A stretch of 64,000 nucleotides of DNA from Heterocephalus glaber (GCF_000247695.1 NW_004624743.1:9637954-9701953); one strand, 5' to 3'. Numbered from the stretch's first letter, positions 46,396 through 59,033 are shown. Notes: a model not told the origin generated them from the letters alone. Translations and numbers: made by a program.

Positions 46396-46930
46396 CAGGT
46401 ATAAAAACAAAATTACAAGAGTTAATGAGGATGTGGGAAAATTGGAACTTTTGTGTTCTGCAGAAGGGGATGGAAAATAGAGCCACCACAGAAAATAGTA
46501 TGATGATTCCTAAAAAAATAATACTTCTGGGTATATATCTGGGTATAATACTTCCAAAAGAAATGGAAGCAAGGACCCAAACATGGTTGTATATCTGTGT
46601 TCACAGTAACGTTATTCACAATAGCCAAAATGTGGAAACAATCCATATGTCCAATGAGACATGAATGGATAAACAAAATACAGTGCATGCATATAATGGG
46701 ATGTTATTAGGCCTTATAACATCCAATCCTTATACATGCTACAACATGGGTGAACTTTGAAAACATTGTGTTAAGTGAAAAAAGCCAGACACTAAAGGAA
46801 ATATTTTATGTGATTCCACTTACGTGAAGTACCTAGAATAGGAAGATTCATAGAGGGAGGAAGAATCATGGGGAATGTGGATTGTAGGGGAATGGGGGAT
46901 GAGTACAGAGTTTCACTTTGGGATGACAGA
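46396..46930 (+). mobile_element. Old L1 ORF2 end and 3' UTR, part 2
   Basis: ATACTTCTGGGTATATATCT, CACAATAGCCAAAATGTGGA, ACAACATGGGTGAACTTTGA and GAGTACAGAGTTTCACTTTG follow the 3' end of an old L1, collinear with 45440-46040. Confidence 0.7.
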
Positions 46931-48205
46931 AATATAAATATAAAGGAACCATTAAAATAGAAAGACACTACAAGGCAACAATTGGATATGTCCAGATAGT
47001 AAAACATTTAACAAGTCAATGCAGGAATAATAGGACTGACCTATATTAAAGAGACCTGAGGAATGTAACAACCAGATAAAATGCCATCTCCTGGTTTAGA
47101 TACTGGTATGGACAAAGCAGCTACAGAAGGCATTCTGAAGATAATTGAGGGAATTTGAATATGAATGAGGAATTCAATGATAAAAAGAAATTATTATTAA
47201 TTTTGTCAGGCAATCTAATAATATTTTTGTCCATGTATGAAAATGTGCTTCTTTTTTAGAGATGCAAACTGGAGTGTTTCAAGGTGAAATGTTCAAACTG
47301 TAATTTACTTTAAAATAGCATGTGAAAAAGTTAAAAAAATCAAAGGTACAATGACAAATTTTATAAAGAAAATAAGGGGGAAGAGATGGGAGGTAATCAG
47401 GAGTTGAGTACTATAGATCTGGGAGGTTGTTGACAAAGTGACATTTAGGCTGAAATATTAAATGATTGCCAACTGTGTCAGTTCAGGTCTTCTGAGGTCT
47501 CGATGACAAGGTAGAATTAGTCATAAAAGAGACTAAGAAACACCTGTAAAAAACAAAAGTGTAGCAAGCAGAAGAAGAAAGGACAACCTCCGTGTAGTTC
47601 TGAAATGTGAGAAACCAGAGCAGGAAGGGGGGGTTGGGGAGGAGGAACTTAGAAGTGCAGCACAATTTTGACAAAGTCTCAGGCCAGTGAAGAGCTCCAG
47701 ATCAAAACTTGCCCTTCAGAGGAGTCCTGCACAGGACGGGTAGAGCTCTGCTACCCGCACCGGCCACCTAGAACTATGCCCAACATTGGCTGGACACAGC
47801 CCAAGGCCAAGTGAGGTGCAGAAGAGAAGGCTGAGGTACATAGGAACATGTGGGCCCCAGAATGTGCTACCTCTGATCCTAAGACAAATCTGAGCAATAG
47901 GGCATTTCGGTCCCAATTAGCCCTGCAAAGATCTGGAGGGAGAGCATGTCTGGAGAGGGAAACGGCAGAGGCAAAGGCCCTCCAGTGGGAGAAAGATCAG
48001 CACACTCAAAGAGGAAGAATTAGGTGTTTCAAGCGCAAGAGTGGTAAAATGGCACAAGAAGTCATAATGATAAGCAGAGTCCTAAGCATATGGAGCCCAG
48101 TAGACAATGATGTGATGGTGAATTTTATTCCAAGTGAAATGGAAAAACATTATGAGGCTTTAAGCTATTATGATGATCTGACTTAGATTTTAGACTCAAA
48201 CTCTA
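46931..48205. other. Intergenic, nothing clearly recognised
   Basis: No gene is supported. 47860-48190 is open in one frame for 112 codons but resembles no known protein and may lie in an old repeat. Confidence 0.4.
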
Positions 48206-48430
48206 GGAGACACTAATCTATATTTCCAGCATCCATTTCCTTACATCATATTTTCTCCCAACCCAACAGCAAATCTAACTTGTGCCCTTTCTTCTCCACT
48301 GGAAATGGTTTTACTAGGTTACCAAGGACTTGTTACCTGCTAAATTCAATTGCTCCTTTTCAGTTCCCATCCCACTTGTCCCCAGAATCACGTCTGCACC
48401 TGAACCACTTACTCCTCCAATTGCCCTGCT

Positions 48431-48480
48431 GGCTGCTTTTCACTAAATGTTTTTAATCCATTCACTAAATGTTTTTCTTT
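48431..48480. repeat. Short tandem duplication
   Basis: The unit CACTAAATGTTTTT occurs twice about 25 bases apart. A recent small local duplication. Confidence 0.6.
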
Positions 48481-48739
48481 GTCAGAATTAGCATCCTTAA
48501 TAATTTCATACTATCGTTAGATACTCTAACCTCTTAAGTTTCCCTAATATGCTAAAGACCTCAAAATCCTTCAGCTATTTTATCTCCTGCACTCCATCCT
48601 TACTCTCTAAACCTACATTTTTCTGTGTGGTCATGCACTCCTACTTCCATAGAGCATGAGCTACCAAAACAAAAATCATTGTCCTACAAAATCCTTCTTA
48701 TGCTTTCTCTATCTTGAACAATATCATTACTGGATGGAT

Positions 48740-49800
48740 CACAGACTGGTAGATGAAAGAAAAAACTGTAAAGCATCTGGAAAAACAGAACATCTTTGTG
48801 ACTTTGGGGGCAGACAAAAGTTCTTAAACAAGACTTAAAAAGCACTAATGTAAAGTTAAAGATTGATTACACATTGAAATTTATAATTTCTGCTAATCAA
48901 AAACACCATTAGACATGTGAAATGGCAAACCACAGACTGGAAGAAAAAATGTACAACATATGTATGTAACAAACCATTACAAATCAATTATTAAATAGCT
49001 AAAACTCTGAACAAGAATGATGAACAAAATATTTGTAGACACTTTATAAAAGTGGCTAGGTGGCCAATGAACATATGAAAAAAGTGTTTATCATCAGTTA
49101 TCAGAAAAACACAAGTTAAAACCAAAATTAATATTGTACATGTGCCAACATGGCTAAAAATAAATAAAAAGTTTTAAAGACTAACACTATCAAATGGTAG
49201 CCAGAATATAGGTAAATTTTCTAGTACTTCTAGTCTGCATGTAAAATGATACAACCATTTTGTAAACTGTCTAGCATTAATAACTCATTTACATTATGAT
49301 GCAGTGATTTCACTCCTAGGTATATACCTAAGAGAATACTATATCCTCAAAAAAAAACTTTCACAAAACTGTTCATTTCAGCTTTATTTGTAATATCTCC
49401 AACCTGGAAACAACCCAGGTAAATGAAGAAAAAAATTTCAATATAGTCATACAATGGAAAAATACAGGTAATAAAAAAATAGAACATCTACTTAGTTGTG
49501 GGTTGTGGATATTACTTCACCTGAAATAAATCAGATAAGAAAAGTTACACACAAATAAGAATGTAGTATATGAGTCCACGTATGTAAAGCATGTAAAGAA
49601 CAGGAAGAACTAATAAAAGTTTACAGGAATCAGATTTGGGCAGGCAGGGATGGAGATAGTAGTGGTGGGTGGCTGAAAAGGACCAGAGAGGAACTACATG
49701 GAGGTTGGAGAAGTTCTCTTTCTTGATCTGCATGGTGGTTAGCTGGATGGGTACACGTGTAAAAATCATTTCATGTCAAGATTAGTACATTTTATGAATT
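48740..49800 (+). mobile_element. Old L1 ORF2 end and 3' UTR
   Basis: TTTGGGGGCAGACAAAAGTT, ATGGCAAACCACAGACTGGA, ATTTCACTCCTAGGTATATA and TACAATGGAAAAATACAGGT follow the 3' part of old mammalian L1s. No intact frame. Confidence 0.65.
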
Positions 49801-49887
49801 TTATCAAGTAGATTATCCATCAAAGAGTATTAACCTATCAATGGGCCTTTGTATTTTTCTTTGTAGAATTAGGGAGAATAGTTTAAT

Positions 49888-49964
49888 CAGTGGTGGAAAA
49901 TCTATGGCACATGTGCTACAGCAGGCTGTTATCAGGGAAAGTTCTAAAAGTTTTGCCATCCCTG
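49888..49964. mobile_element. Second copy of the hAT-type miniature element (77 bp)
   Basis: It begins CAGTGGTGG and ends with the reverse complement of CAGGGATGGCAAAACTTTT. Its right end resembles the left end of the 33054 copy, and its left end (CTATGGCACATGTGC) matches the other end of that copy, so the two lie in opposite orientation. No clear 8-bp duplication is seen here, perhaps through decay. Confidence 0.65.
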
Positions 49965-50454
49965 GTCAGTAGCATAAAGGGATCAGTACTAACTGCGTGG
50001 TGAAAATAAATTTATCTTTTAAGAAATTTGATGTGAAGAAAAGGAGAAAACCAAAGAAATAGGAAGAGCATCAGGGATTCGAAGAAAAATGTTTTTCAGA
50101 TTCCTTTAGAGCTTGAATGATTTATCAGGGGAGAAGAAATTAGTGGGAGGTGGTGGTTGAAGAAGAAAGTCAGAGAGAAGAGAAAGTTGATAAAGACAGA
50201 TGTCTGAGGGAAAAATGGAAGGTGTATCTAAATAAAAAGAAGGAAACCACCTCATAAACTAAGAGAGAGAAGATGAGGTGAGGAAACTAAGAGACAGTGA
50301 GATAGAAGATAACGTGAAAACTTTCGCTGTACCTGGCCTCAACATTTTTAACAAAGGAGGAAAATGAAGATGCAGCTACTGAAAGTCAGCGGCAGATGTG
50401 GCAGAAAAATGGCGAGAGGTGCAGAGAGAGCTGCAAGAAGCCAAGTTCCGCACA

Positions 50455-50570
50455 GCGTCACCTGGGAATGAAACCCTGAGCAAGCTGCTTGTGAACTTTC
50501 CTCAGCCCTGTCTGTAGTGGGAAGTACACTTATTTCACAGAGTTGCTGTCAAGGTTTAATGGGCTATTGT
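50455..50570 (-). repeat. Possible MIR SINE remnant
   Basis: GAGCAAGCTGCTTGTGAACT, TTTCCTCAGCCCTGTCTGTA and AGAGTTGCTGTCAAGGTTTA resemble the MIR plan. Confidence 0.45.
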
Positions 50571-50597
50571 TTAACTCTCCTTTAAAATGGATCAAAG

Positions 50598-50685
50598 GTC
50601 GCAAGCGCAAGGACCCCAGTGCGATCCCCGGTACCAAAAAAAAAAAAAAAATTAAATAAAGAAATAAAGAAATAAAGAAATAAAT
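50598..50685 (+). mobile_element. 5'-truncated ID-like SINE with AAAG/AAAT tail
   Basis: Starts GTCGCAAGCGCAAGGACC, keeps the region before GATCCCCGGTACC, then A-run and (AAAG)n/(AAAT)n. A perfect 14-bp duplication AAAATGGATCAAAG (50584-50597, 50686-50699) proves insertion in truncated form. Confidence 0.92.
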
Positions 50686-50747
50686 AAAATGGATCAAAGT
50701 TGCTGAAAACTGCCACACACACAAAGTTGTGGGAAAACAATGAATAA

Positions 50748-50844
50748 TCTTTTATTTGTTTTGTTTTTTGGTACCAGGGATCGAGCTCGGAACCTTGCTC
50801 TTGCGAGGCAGGCACCGGAACCACTGAGCTAAATCCCCAACCCG
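50748..50844 (-). mobile_element. ID-like tRNA-derived SINE
   Basis: On the minus strand it reads GGGTTGGGGATTTAGCTCAG, CTCGCAAGAGCAAGGTTCCG and CGATCCCTGGTACC. Duplication ACAATGAATAA (50737-50747) and ACAGTGAATAA (50845-50855), one difference. Confidence 0.9.
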
Positions 50845-51235
50845 ACAGTGAATAAGTTTGAATGAAGACTTAAGGAACCCCATCAACAGGCACTCCCTGT
50901 CATCTGTGAGGTTTAGTGCCGATGAGGACCAAAATACATGTAAAAAGGTAAAGTTTCTAAATCAAGCCAGGAAATCATTGGGTAAAATATATTCTATGTG
51001 CCTTTAACAAACACAGCTTATAATGACGCGAAGACCAGCTTTGAAGTTAGAATTCTCAGCTCCCTGGAGCTCCACACGGAATCCTGGTGAGGAGAGAAGA
51101 CCTAGAACAACCCTGCCTCCTCTCCCATCTCCCACCTGTGAAGCGCACCGTGACGCCTCTAGCGAACAGGTGTGGATGCTCCACTCTGCAACTCGAAGCT
51201 CATTCTCGCCCTCGATCACTCCTGGCCCAATGGGT

Positions 51236-51640
51236 TGATATGGCTTAAATATGAAATGTCCTAAGAGACTAGTATATTGGGGCTTGTTAGAGGTGGATTC
51301 TGAGGGTGCTGACTTCATCAAGTTCATAGCTGGACTTCCTAGAACATGGGGCCCAGCTGAAGGCAGTAGGTCCCAGGGGAGGGGGGAGGTTGGAGCATGT
51401 ATCTTGTTCCCAATCCCATCCCCTCTCTCTTACTCTCTTGTTTCTCTCTCTCTCTCTCTCTCTCTCTGCTTCTGGCCACCCAGAAGATAAATAGCTTTCC
51501 TCTGCCATGATGTTTCTGCCTTGGAGTCAACAACCATGGCTTGAAACCTCTATGACTACAAGCTCAAATCAAACCTTTTCTCCTTGAAGTTGTATATGTC
51601 AGGTATTTTGTCCCAGCAACAGAAAAGCTTCCTAATACAG
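51236..51640 (+). mobile_element. Solo MaLR-type LTR
   Basis: Starts TTGATATGGCTTAAATATGA and ends GTCCCAGCAACAGAAAAGCT, then TCCTAATACA. Contains a (CT)n run at about 51440-51468 and GCTCAAATCAAACC near the end. Its 3' end is related to the LTRs at 13356 and 14821. No internal region, so a recombined solo LTR. Confidence 0.7.
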
Positions 51641-53385
51641 AAATGTACTCTCCTATGGCATGGAACATATGCACAAAAGAACTAGAAGTGGCTCAGAGCC
51701 ATTGGGGCAGAAAATTCTGGGGTTCCAAGTGTTTGGAGGCAGAAAGAATGAATGTGGGATCTGAGTGAGAGTATCTCCTTATAACTGGAGACTCCTTACC
51801 TCGAGTGACAGGGTGCAGCTTAAGACCAGAGTGGGTGCAAAAGCATGGCGCCCTGAGCAGGGGCCTCTTTTGCCCAGAACGAAGGCAATGTGGCTGGTCA
51901 TAGTAAAGTCTAGGATGATACCCCTTCAGGCTTCCAACAGGAAATGCAGGTAGACTCCAGTACTACTGACTAGAAAGAGCAAAACTTAGGACCAGAGTAT
52001 GCTGACAAATATAACAAAAACAAAGTAGGGCCTATAAATCAGCATTAAGAGGCTGTTTACCACTTAAAAATGAAACCTTCTGGCCTTTGAGTTATTTATT
52101 TAAGTTTAATTTATCTTCTTCTTTGATACATGCAAACATTTAAAAAGTTGTACATATTTGTGGGGTGCCATGTGATATTTCAGTACATGAAAACATTGTG
52201 CCGTATTTAAATCAGATCAAACATATCTATCTCCTTAAACATTTACTATTTTTATAACAAAAACATTCAAACTCCTTTCTTCTACCTTTTTGAAATATAC
52301 AGTACATTATCAGTATCTGTAGTCACCCTACTGTGTGCTTTCCTATGAAGCACTGCATAAAACTGAAAATGACATTAATCTTAGTGCTGTTCTTCAAATC
52401 AGAATATTGAGTAGCAAGCAATGAATCTGAAACTTGCTTCTGTGAGCTTTGGCTAAAGAAAAAGAAATTTCATAGCCTCTCTTCTTTGTCTGGCTTTATG
52501 TTTCTTATAATCAAGCAGGTTGTGTTTAGATATGCATATTTGTAGATTCATAAAATGTCTTTGAACTCAAATGGTGCTCTTATTACAACCATCAGAAACA
52601 AAGAATTTTACATTATTTTTTGATGAATTCTCATTAGTAATGAGGCACTAAACATGCTAGTGAATACAATATAGAGGAGAATATTAATAGGGCTATTTTT
52701 AGCTACCACCTACATACAACATCAAGACAACATCAAGAGCAGGAGCGAAATAATGGTTCTTTTAGTTTAATAAACCATAATGTTCCTGAGAAAGTCTTCT
52801 CTTTCCTCCCCAAATTGGGGAGTCTAATTATGAAACGTGATTGCTGTGGCAGCAGCTTAGAGATGAGTGGAAGGGGGGAGAAGGGTAGAAGCAGGGAGGG
52901 AAGAGGAGAGAGGGAAGAGGGAGAAGAGTCTGTGGAGAAGCAAAGGAACTTTAGATTATTAAACAGACAGTAAATCGGAAAGAAGAGAAAAGTGTCTCCT
53001 TTGGAGTCGAGGGTCAGAACTGGTGACTGAAAGAAAACGGAGACTCTCAAAAAGCGTTTAAGCCTTGAACAGTTAATATCTGAATGTTACCCTAAAGGCA
53101 AACTTTGTAAATACAGGTGAAAGAAGCCAGTAATCACAGTCAGAGCTTTCATAGGGTAGGATGAGGAAATATATAATATGTTCCAGATTATGTAACAAAC
53201 CCCGCAAGCAACATTCAGTAGGATATTATGTGAAATCATAAGATACAAGATTACTTTCACCATGTAATTTAAACATATTATATGTTGTTATCATGACATA
53301 TAATATGTATGTGTAGTATAATAGAACCTAAACCATTTGACAAGAAGCCACACTTAAAGAGATCTACAAATAGCTTTAAACACAT
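51641..53385. other. Intergenic, nothing recognised
   Basis: No gene is supported. Includes a G/A-rich tract at 52870-52930. Confidence 0.45.
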
Positions 53386-53389
53386 GACT

Positions 53390-53720
53390 TGCTGAACTTT
53401 AAAAATAAGATGAATGTCAAAAAACTACAGCAAGATACAAATTTTCACCTATTGGATTTGCAAAGATCTAGGTTTGGTAATACAAATTTACTGTGGCAAG
53501 TATACCAGGACAAGGCTTTTGCAAGCATTGTTGATGGTTAGGTCATTTGGGGAAATTTTGTTGGGAAGCTTTGGAGATGATATGCATCCAACTTTTACAT
53601 ACAAAATCCCTTTGAAGCAACATACTTCTCAAAAACTATCCTTTAAGTACACCTGCACATGTGCATATAATGTGTGTAAATCTATTGTCTCTGTATCCTT
53701 AAACCCTCTTCAAAATGACT
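53390..53720 (+). mobile_element. Old L1 ORF2 fragment
   Basis: TTTTCACCTATTGGATTTGC, AAGGCTTTTGCAAGCATTGT and AAGTACACCTGCACATGTGC follow old L1 ORF2 DNA. Decayed. Confidence 0.5.
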
Positions 53721-54370
53721 GAACCAAAGCGACTCCTTAAGAAGCCTTTTTTATACACTCTTTCTGGGACACCCCCAGCACAAGTTTCCCTATGGTGTAC
53801 CATCCCCCTCCCAGTGAAAAAGAATAAATTCAACAAGCTTTAAAGAGGGTTTAAGGAAGCAGAGACAATAATATTATTGAGAGTATTAACAATTTTATCG
53901 ACTTGGGAGGGTGGGCTGTGGGAGGGTGAAGCTATACCCAAATCTCCATCCTGGTCTTCCCTGGCATGGTGAGGAGGAAACCATCATTTTTCCTGTGATG
54001 TCCAGTGGCATTTAACTGGTTACTTGCAGAAAGTTTTCTGCCTTGTGAGTTTTTCCCATGTGGTTCTTTGGCTTAAGGGAGCACATCTTTTCTAGAGCTT
54101 TTGTTTAAAAAAAGAGAAATCTGTGCCCATTGGCATTTTCAGGTTGCCGGCTTTTCCAGCCCCTATTCTGGGATATGACAAGTGGAGCAAAAGGTCAGAC
54201 TCAAGGAGCCAGCCACCACCTTCTTAGCTCCTCTGCTTTCTTCTTATCTATCCTCATGGATTTGTTTTATCCATTATGCCTAGGGTCTTTAGTTGTAATG
54301 GAAAAAGTATACCTACTCCTACTCCATTTTTCTGGAAGTTGAGGTCCCCCTGTGAATACATTTTTGTGCT

Positions 54371-54407
54371 CTGTGTGTGTGTGTGCGCGCGCGCGCGCAC
54401 GTGTTGA
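54371..54407. repeat. GT then GC alternating run
   Basis: (GT)n directly followed by (GC)n and ACGTG, an uninterrupted alternating purine-pyrimidine run of more than 30 bases. Confidence 0.9.
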
Positions 54408-54409
54408 CA

Positions 54410-55070
54410 TAAGGTTGAATCACACATTTAAGTAAATAAATACCATAGATTTATTAATGCCTTTTCAGAACTGACAATCACTACATTTCTATGAAGAGCA
54501 TAAAGGAAAATTAAAGGATAGAACTAAATTAAGAGAAGCTGCTTGGCTGGAGCGGGCAGGGAAGACCCCTCTACCCCTCTACCCCCAGGAGCCGAGTTCA
54601 GAACCCAGGCTTGTGCAGAGCTGGCCAAGAGGAGAAGAGCAGTGAAGGAGGGAACGAAAGCATCTCGGAGCAGGAACTTCCCAGCAGGACCCGGGAATAG
54701 AGAGGATGCTGCCCAGGTGGAGTCCGGGATCTGGCAAGAGCCGCAACTCCAAGGATTTGAAATCTTTTTGTCCGTGTGTGCAAACCTGTCTTTGTATTTT
54801 ATTCCTTTAAAAATTGCAGAAAGATATTTAAATAAACAGGGCCCCAGGAGTGTCACAATGACTTGGTGCTTTGATCTGTCTATTACCTGGCCACAAAGCC
54901 ATAAAACTAGAAATTAATAACAAGCCCCCTCCCCAAGTTTTTTCTTAATGATATCATTAATAACTCTTTTTTCTTTCTCCCTATTTTCCTCCCTTGACTT
55001 CCTTCTGCTACTCCTTATGACATTCATCTTGTCTAATACATCTCCCTTCTTTCTTTCATTTAATCATTTT
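54410..55070. other. Intergenic, no gene supported
   Basis: A frame at 54543-54917 is open for 124 codons on the plus strand. It shows no recognised domain, so I leave it as chance or repeat-derived. Confidence 0.4.
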
Positions 55071-55091
55071 TTTACTCATTAAGGAATTTTT

Positions 55092-55170
55092 TTTTTTTGT
55101 ACTGGGGATCGAACTCAGCTCCCTGCGCTTGTGCAGCAAGCGGCGAAACCACTGAGCTAAATCCCTGGCC
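55092..55170 (-). mobile_element. ID-like tRNA-derived SINE
   Basis: On the minus strand it reads GGCCAGGGATTTAGCTCAGT, CGCCGCTTGCTGCACAAGCG and GAGTTCGATCCCCAGTAC. A perfect 17-bp duplication, CTCATTAAGGAATTTTT, lies at 55075-55091 and 55171-55187. Confidence 0.93.
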
Positions 55171-55189
55171 CTCATTAAGGAATTTTTAA

Positions 55190-56820
55190 TCTCCAGAAAT
55201 TTTGTAACTCATGATTTCCTAATTATTTTACTGCATTTTATTATTAACTATGTTTCTGACGTTATGTATTTGTATCAGCTGGATGTAGGCATTGTGGAAA
55301 TTCTGTAGAGTAGTGTGCGACTGCATATTCCATTATCTCACAGAGATGGGTTGAAATTAGCTATTCTGGGAGTATTTACACCACACATACCAGCAACTGC
55401 TACAAATCAGGGCTTAATTTTTTGTTTTGCCAATTGTCTAGATTGAAGAAGTGATGCAGAAAATGTTGACAAGGTAGATTAAACTTGAAAGAAGCTTATG
55501 TTAGCAACTGTTATTTTGTGCATAGCACAAGAGAATGAGAAAATAGTCTTCCAATATTCAAAAATTGCCATTTGACCCAGGAGAGGCCTCACTAAATGAT
55601 AAACTAAATGATAAAGGCATTTAGTTCCAACTCAGGTCTTCATTGTCTTATTTTTTCACATGGGGGAAGAAAATAAGGGGGAGCAGAAAAGAATAGTCCT
55701 TGTAAAACTAAGGCAAAAATTGACAGAGATAATTCATCTCATTTATAAGACACCTACAGCTGTAAGGGAGCCTTAGAAGCATGAATTTGAAGCAATTCTG
55801 TCTCAAACTAAATTATGGTTCTGCTAATAAAGAAGGAGGGGAATGAATGTTTGGAAAATTAGACCAGAGTGGAGGGGTGAGGCCAGAATGGATGCACAGG
55901 AAAGACTTGGAGGCAGAATCCGAAGGATGGTGACTTAAACTAGAGGGCAGCCACGGGAAGGGAGAAAGGAGCAGATGCAAGGTATCACTGAGAAATAGAA
56001 TGAATAAAATAACCAAGGTCAGACAAGGTTGCAACTGGAAGAACCAACAAGACTTTCTTAGCTTTTAGGTTTGAGCAATTAGGAAAAGGCAATGTCACTT
56101 AAAGAGATGGAAAGAATGGAAGACAAAAAATATGAGTTTGGGAAAAGGAAGCGAGCTGAATATAGGAACAGCAAGTTTCTGGTGTCTTTTAGACATCTGC
56201 GTGGAAATGATAAATAAGCTCTGTGTAAGTATCTAGGTCTTCAGAGAAAAGTGAAGGCTGGGAACAAATTTAAAAGGGTCAGTGGTATTTAGGTAGTCTT
56301 TGAAGTTATGTAGCTAGACAAAATCAACTAGAAAAGGCATTGTAGGTTAAAAACTAATGAAAAGGCGTTAGACCAAAACCAGGGCATGTGAGATGGTATG
56401 GTCAGAAGAGTAGAAAGAAAACCAGGAGAAAAATAATGTTCTGGAAACCCAAGAAAAGCAAGGGGCCAGTCCCCAGGGGGACTCAGCAAAATTGGTAACC
56501 CCAACAAGAGCATATTTTAGTGTTGGAAGCCAGATGACTTCAGAACAATCACAATGTTTCTATGGGTTAACCAAGATTTATGCAGAATGTGTTTTGAAAT
56601 CATTTCTCTAATTATGAAAACTGTGGAGTAGAAACCATCTTAAACTCACAGGTTTCCCTGGTAATTGAAGAAAGGTCTTCTTCTAACCCACCACAATTAT
56701 GAGTCTATCCTCTCCTTCTCACCCATCTCCATTTATTATTTATGGTAATGGTTGAAGGGGTTGGCACGTGGCACCATGGGAGAGAGCATGCTCACTACAT
56801 ATGAGGCTGAGGGTGCAGTG
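55190..56820. other. Intergenic, nothing recognised
   Basis: AT-rich to purine-rich sequence. No coding frame is convincing and no repeat family was assigned. Confidence 0.45.
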
Positions 56821-56826
56821 CCTTCA

Positions 56827-56863
56827 TACACACACGCACACGCACACACACAAACACACACAT
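56827..56863. repeat. CA microsatellite
   Basis: (CA)n interrupted by CG and AA. Confidence 0.8.
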
Positions 56864-57319
56864 ATGGAGTAATAAAGGCTGCAAACAATGATTTTATGAC
56901 CAAATTTTGTTCATGTATTTTGTCTAAGCTGTATAGTGTTGGCTCCTATGGAATTTCTAAAATTTTAAAGCTTTGACGCAAACAATTTTCATCTTTTAGA
57001 GATAGTCTTAGTAGTCTGCCCCACATTGTAAGACCCTGTGGAGGATGAAGGGTGACAGGGGTAGATAATACTACTCATTCTACATTTGTGTGTCTCTGAG
57101 GTTCGTAACAAAAACATTTTTAATGCAAGGGAGAAGCTAGGGTAGTCTTTACCATCGAGGAACTTGCACAGGACTTGAAAAGACATGCTACCCAAGGAGC
57201 TAGAGCTCAGAGGGTGAGGGGAGAAGAGCGTGCGCTGCGGGGAGAAGGGCGGTGAGGTGTTTAAGGTAGAAATCCAGCCTGCAGCACGGTAGGGCACCGG
57301 GGGACAAACATTCATGGAG

Positions 57320-57470
57320 CACGGTGAGCTATGGTCTGTCTTTATGTTTCCTAGGTGTCTCCTCATATACTGCTTACAGCTATCCTGTGAGGTCGACATG
57401 ACAGGCACGAGGCCTGATGCATGGACAAGTGACTTTCTGGGATCACGAAGCTGGCCTAGGGACCTTTCCT
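57320..57470 (+). repeat. Possible MIR SINE remnant
   Basis: TCTCCTCATATACTGCTTAC, AGCTATCCTGTGAGGTCGAC and GACTTTCTGGGATCACGAAG suggest the MIR plan. Low certainty. Confidence 0.4.
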
Positions 57471-57479
57471 TAGTGCATT

Positions 57480-58780
57480 GTCTCTGGCCAGCCAGACTGC
57501 ATCGGTCTGAGAACGAGTTGACCAGAGAGACAACCCACTGCTATGCAAGACCCGCGGAAAAATGTTTAAAGTGCCTGATTTTGTTGCCAACCTTTAAAAA
57601 TTCTGAACAAAGGACAAAGACTTTCAATTTCCTACTCTTCTTGAAGCACCAAAACCATCCAGCAACGCTTGTGCTGTTCCTCTCACAGCCAAGACACTGC
57701 TGCCCCCTACAGGTAAGAGTAAGGCTCTCCTTTCTCTGAAGCCCTTCCCTCACTGTTTTATTGCAAATGTATTGCTTCATTTTGTGCACGATGGCCTGTA
57801 TAGGTATATTAATGCATTTATGCACTAATTACATTCAGCCTGGAGAGTCTGACATGCTAGCGTGGGTCTGATCAGAGAGAGAGAAGGGAGTAGGGGTCTT
57901 AGATTTGCGATTCTCAATGTGATTTTGTCCACCACATGTTGAGAACTGCGCTCCAAATCACTTCTCTAGCAATTAAACCCGTACTCTGCGCCTACGTGAA
58001 TGTCTCTTGCAGAGTTTTCTTGTGCTATAAATGCTAAGTGCCATACAAATGAGTGGTGTGATAATAATTGCTTAGGGATTCAGAGGAGGCCACGATTATT
58101 TCTGCAATCATGAAGACAAAGAATTGAAAAAGTTGATTTGAAATTTTATGAGAGAAGAGAAAGCATTCCAGAGGGGAGGAGAATCGGAGGGAAAAGCGTG
58201 AATTTAAGAAAGTACAAACTCCGTGCAGGGAGGGGCAAGGGGGCCTAGCATATTTGAAGCCGAGAGTCCTTGTCCAAGTAACTCACTCCGGCCTTGAACC
58301 ACAGAAATGTCCGAAGTAGGAAGGAACTCAGAGATCATCCACATTTGAAACTCCTCTTCTGAAAGGGCCTCTGAGATCTTGAGGCGTTTACCTGAGTTAC
58401 TTAGCTTCACAGAGCTGATTGGTGATGGGAGCTTCTCTTCTCAGGGTCTTCCTCTGTAATTCAGTGTGGATCATTTGCAAAACAGGCAAGGAGAAAGATT
58501 TCCACTCATTTCTAGACATATTTTTCTTAACCTGAAGCAACAGTTGCCTCTTTCCTTTCCTCACTCACTTTCCCATCGTATCCTTAGCCTAGAATCAAAC
58601 CTAGAAAGTGCTGAGGTGAAATGTGACAAGTACAGCCGAAGATTAAGACATGGTTCCCCGAAAATAAGACCTACTGGGAACTAATCAGCTCTGAAAGCTC
58701 TCAGTCAGAAATGCCAGCCCCAATGGGCCCATCCTCTGCCTCACAGAGCAGCGGCAGCAGGTAAGGCGGGATAGGCTGAC
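57480..58780. other. Intergenic, nothing clearly recognised
   Basis: No gene is supported. 58270-58420 (GGAAGGAACTCAGAGATCAT ...) resembles an ancient tRNA-type SINE, not assigned. Confidence 0.4.
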
Positions 58781-58796
58781 CGGGGCTGGCACTTTT

Positions 58797-58890
58797 ATTT
58801 ATTTATTTTTGGGGGGGTACAGGGGCTCCAACCTGGCACCTTGCACTTGTGAGGCAGGTTGTGGAACCACTGAGCTAAATCCCAGGCCCA
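58797..58890 (-). mobile_element. ID-like tRNA-derived SINE
   Basis: On the minus strand it reads GGGCCTGGGATTTAGCTCAG, CCTGCCTCACAAGTGCAAGG and AGCCCCTGTACC, with tail (AAAT)n. A perfect 12-bp duplication, GCTGGCACTTTT, lies at 58785-58796 and 58891-58902. Confidence 0.92.
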
Positions 58891-59033
58891 GCTGGCACTT
58901 TTGATTTCTAGCTTTCAAGGCTGATTATTTTCTGGCTGGGTCTTATTTAGGGGGAAAGAAGGGAATAGATGATGCCTCATACCCCTTCTTGCCATTAGAG
59001 GATCACATTTGGCCTCTTCAGAAGTAACCTGCT

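Noticed and set aside
54543..54917. 124-codon plus-strand frame
   Set aside because: No recognised domain and no splice or homology evidence. Likely chance in a locally GC-richer stretch.
57314..57739. 141-codon plus-strand frame
   Set aside because: It overlaps a MIR-like region and a mixed intergenic stretch. No protein family was recognised.
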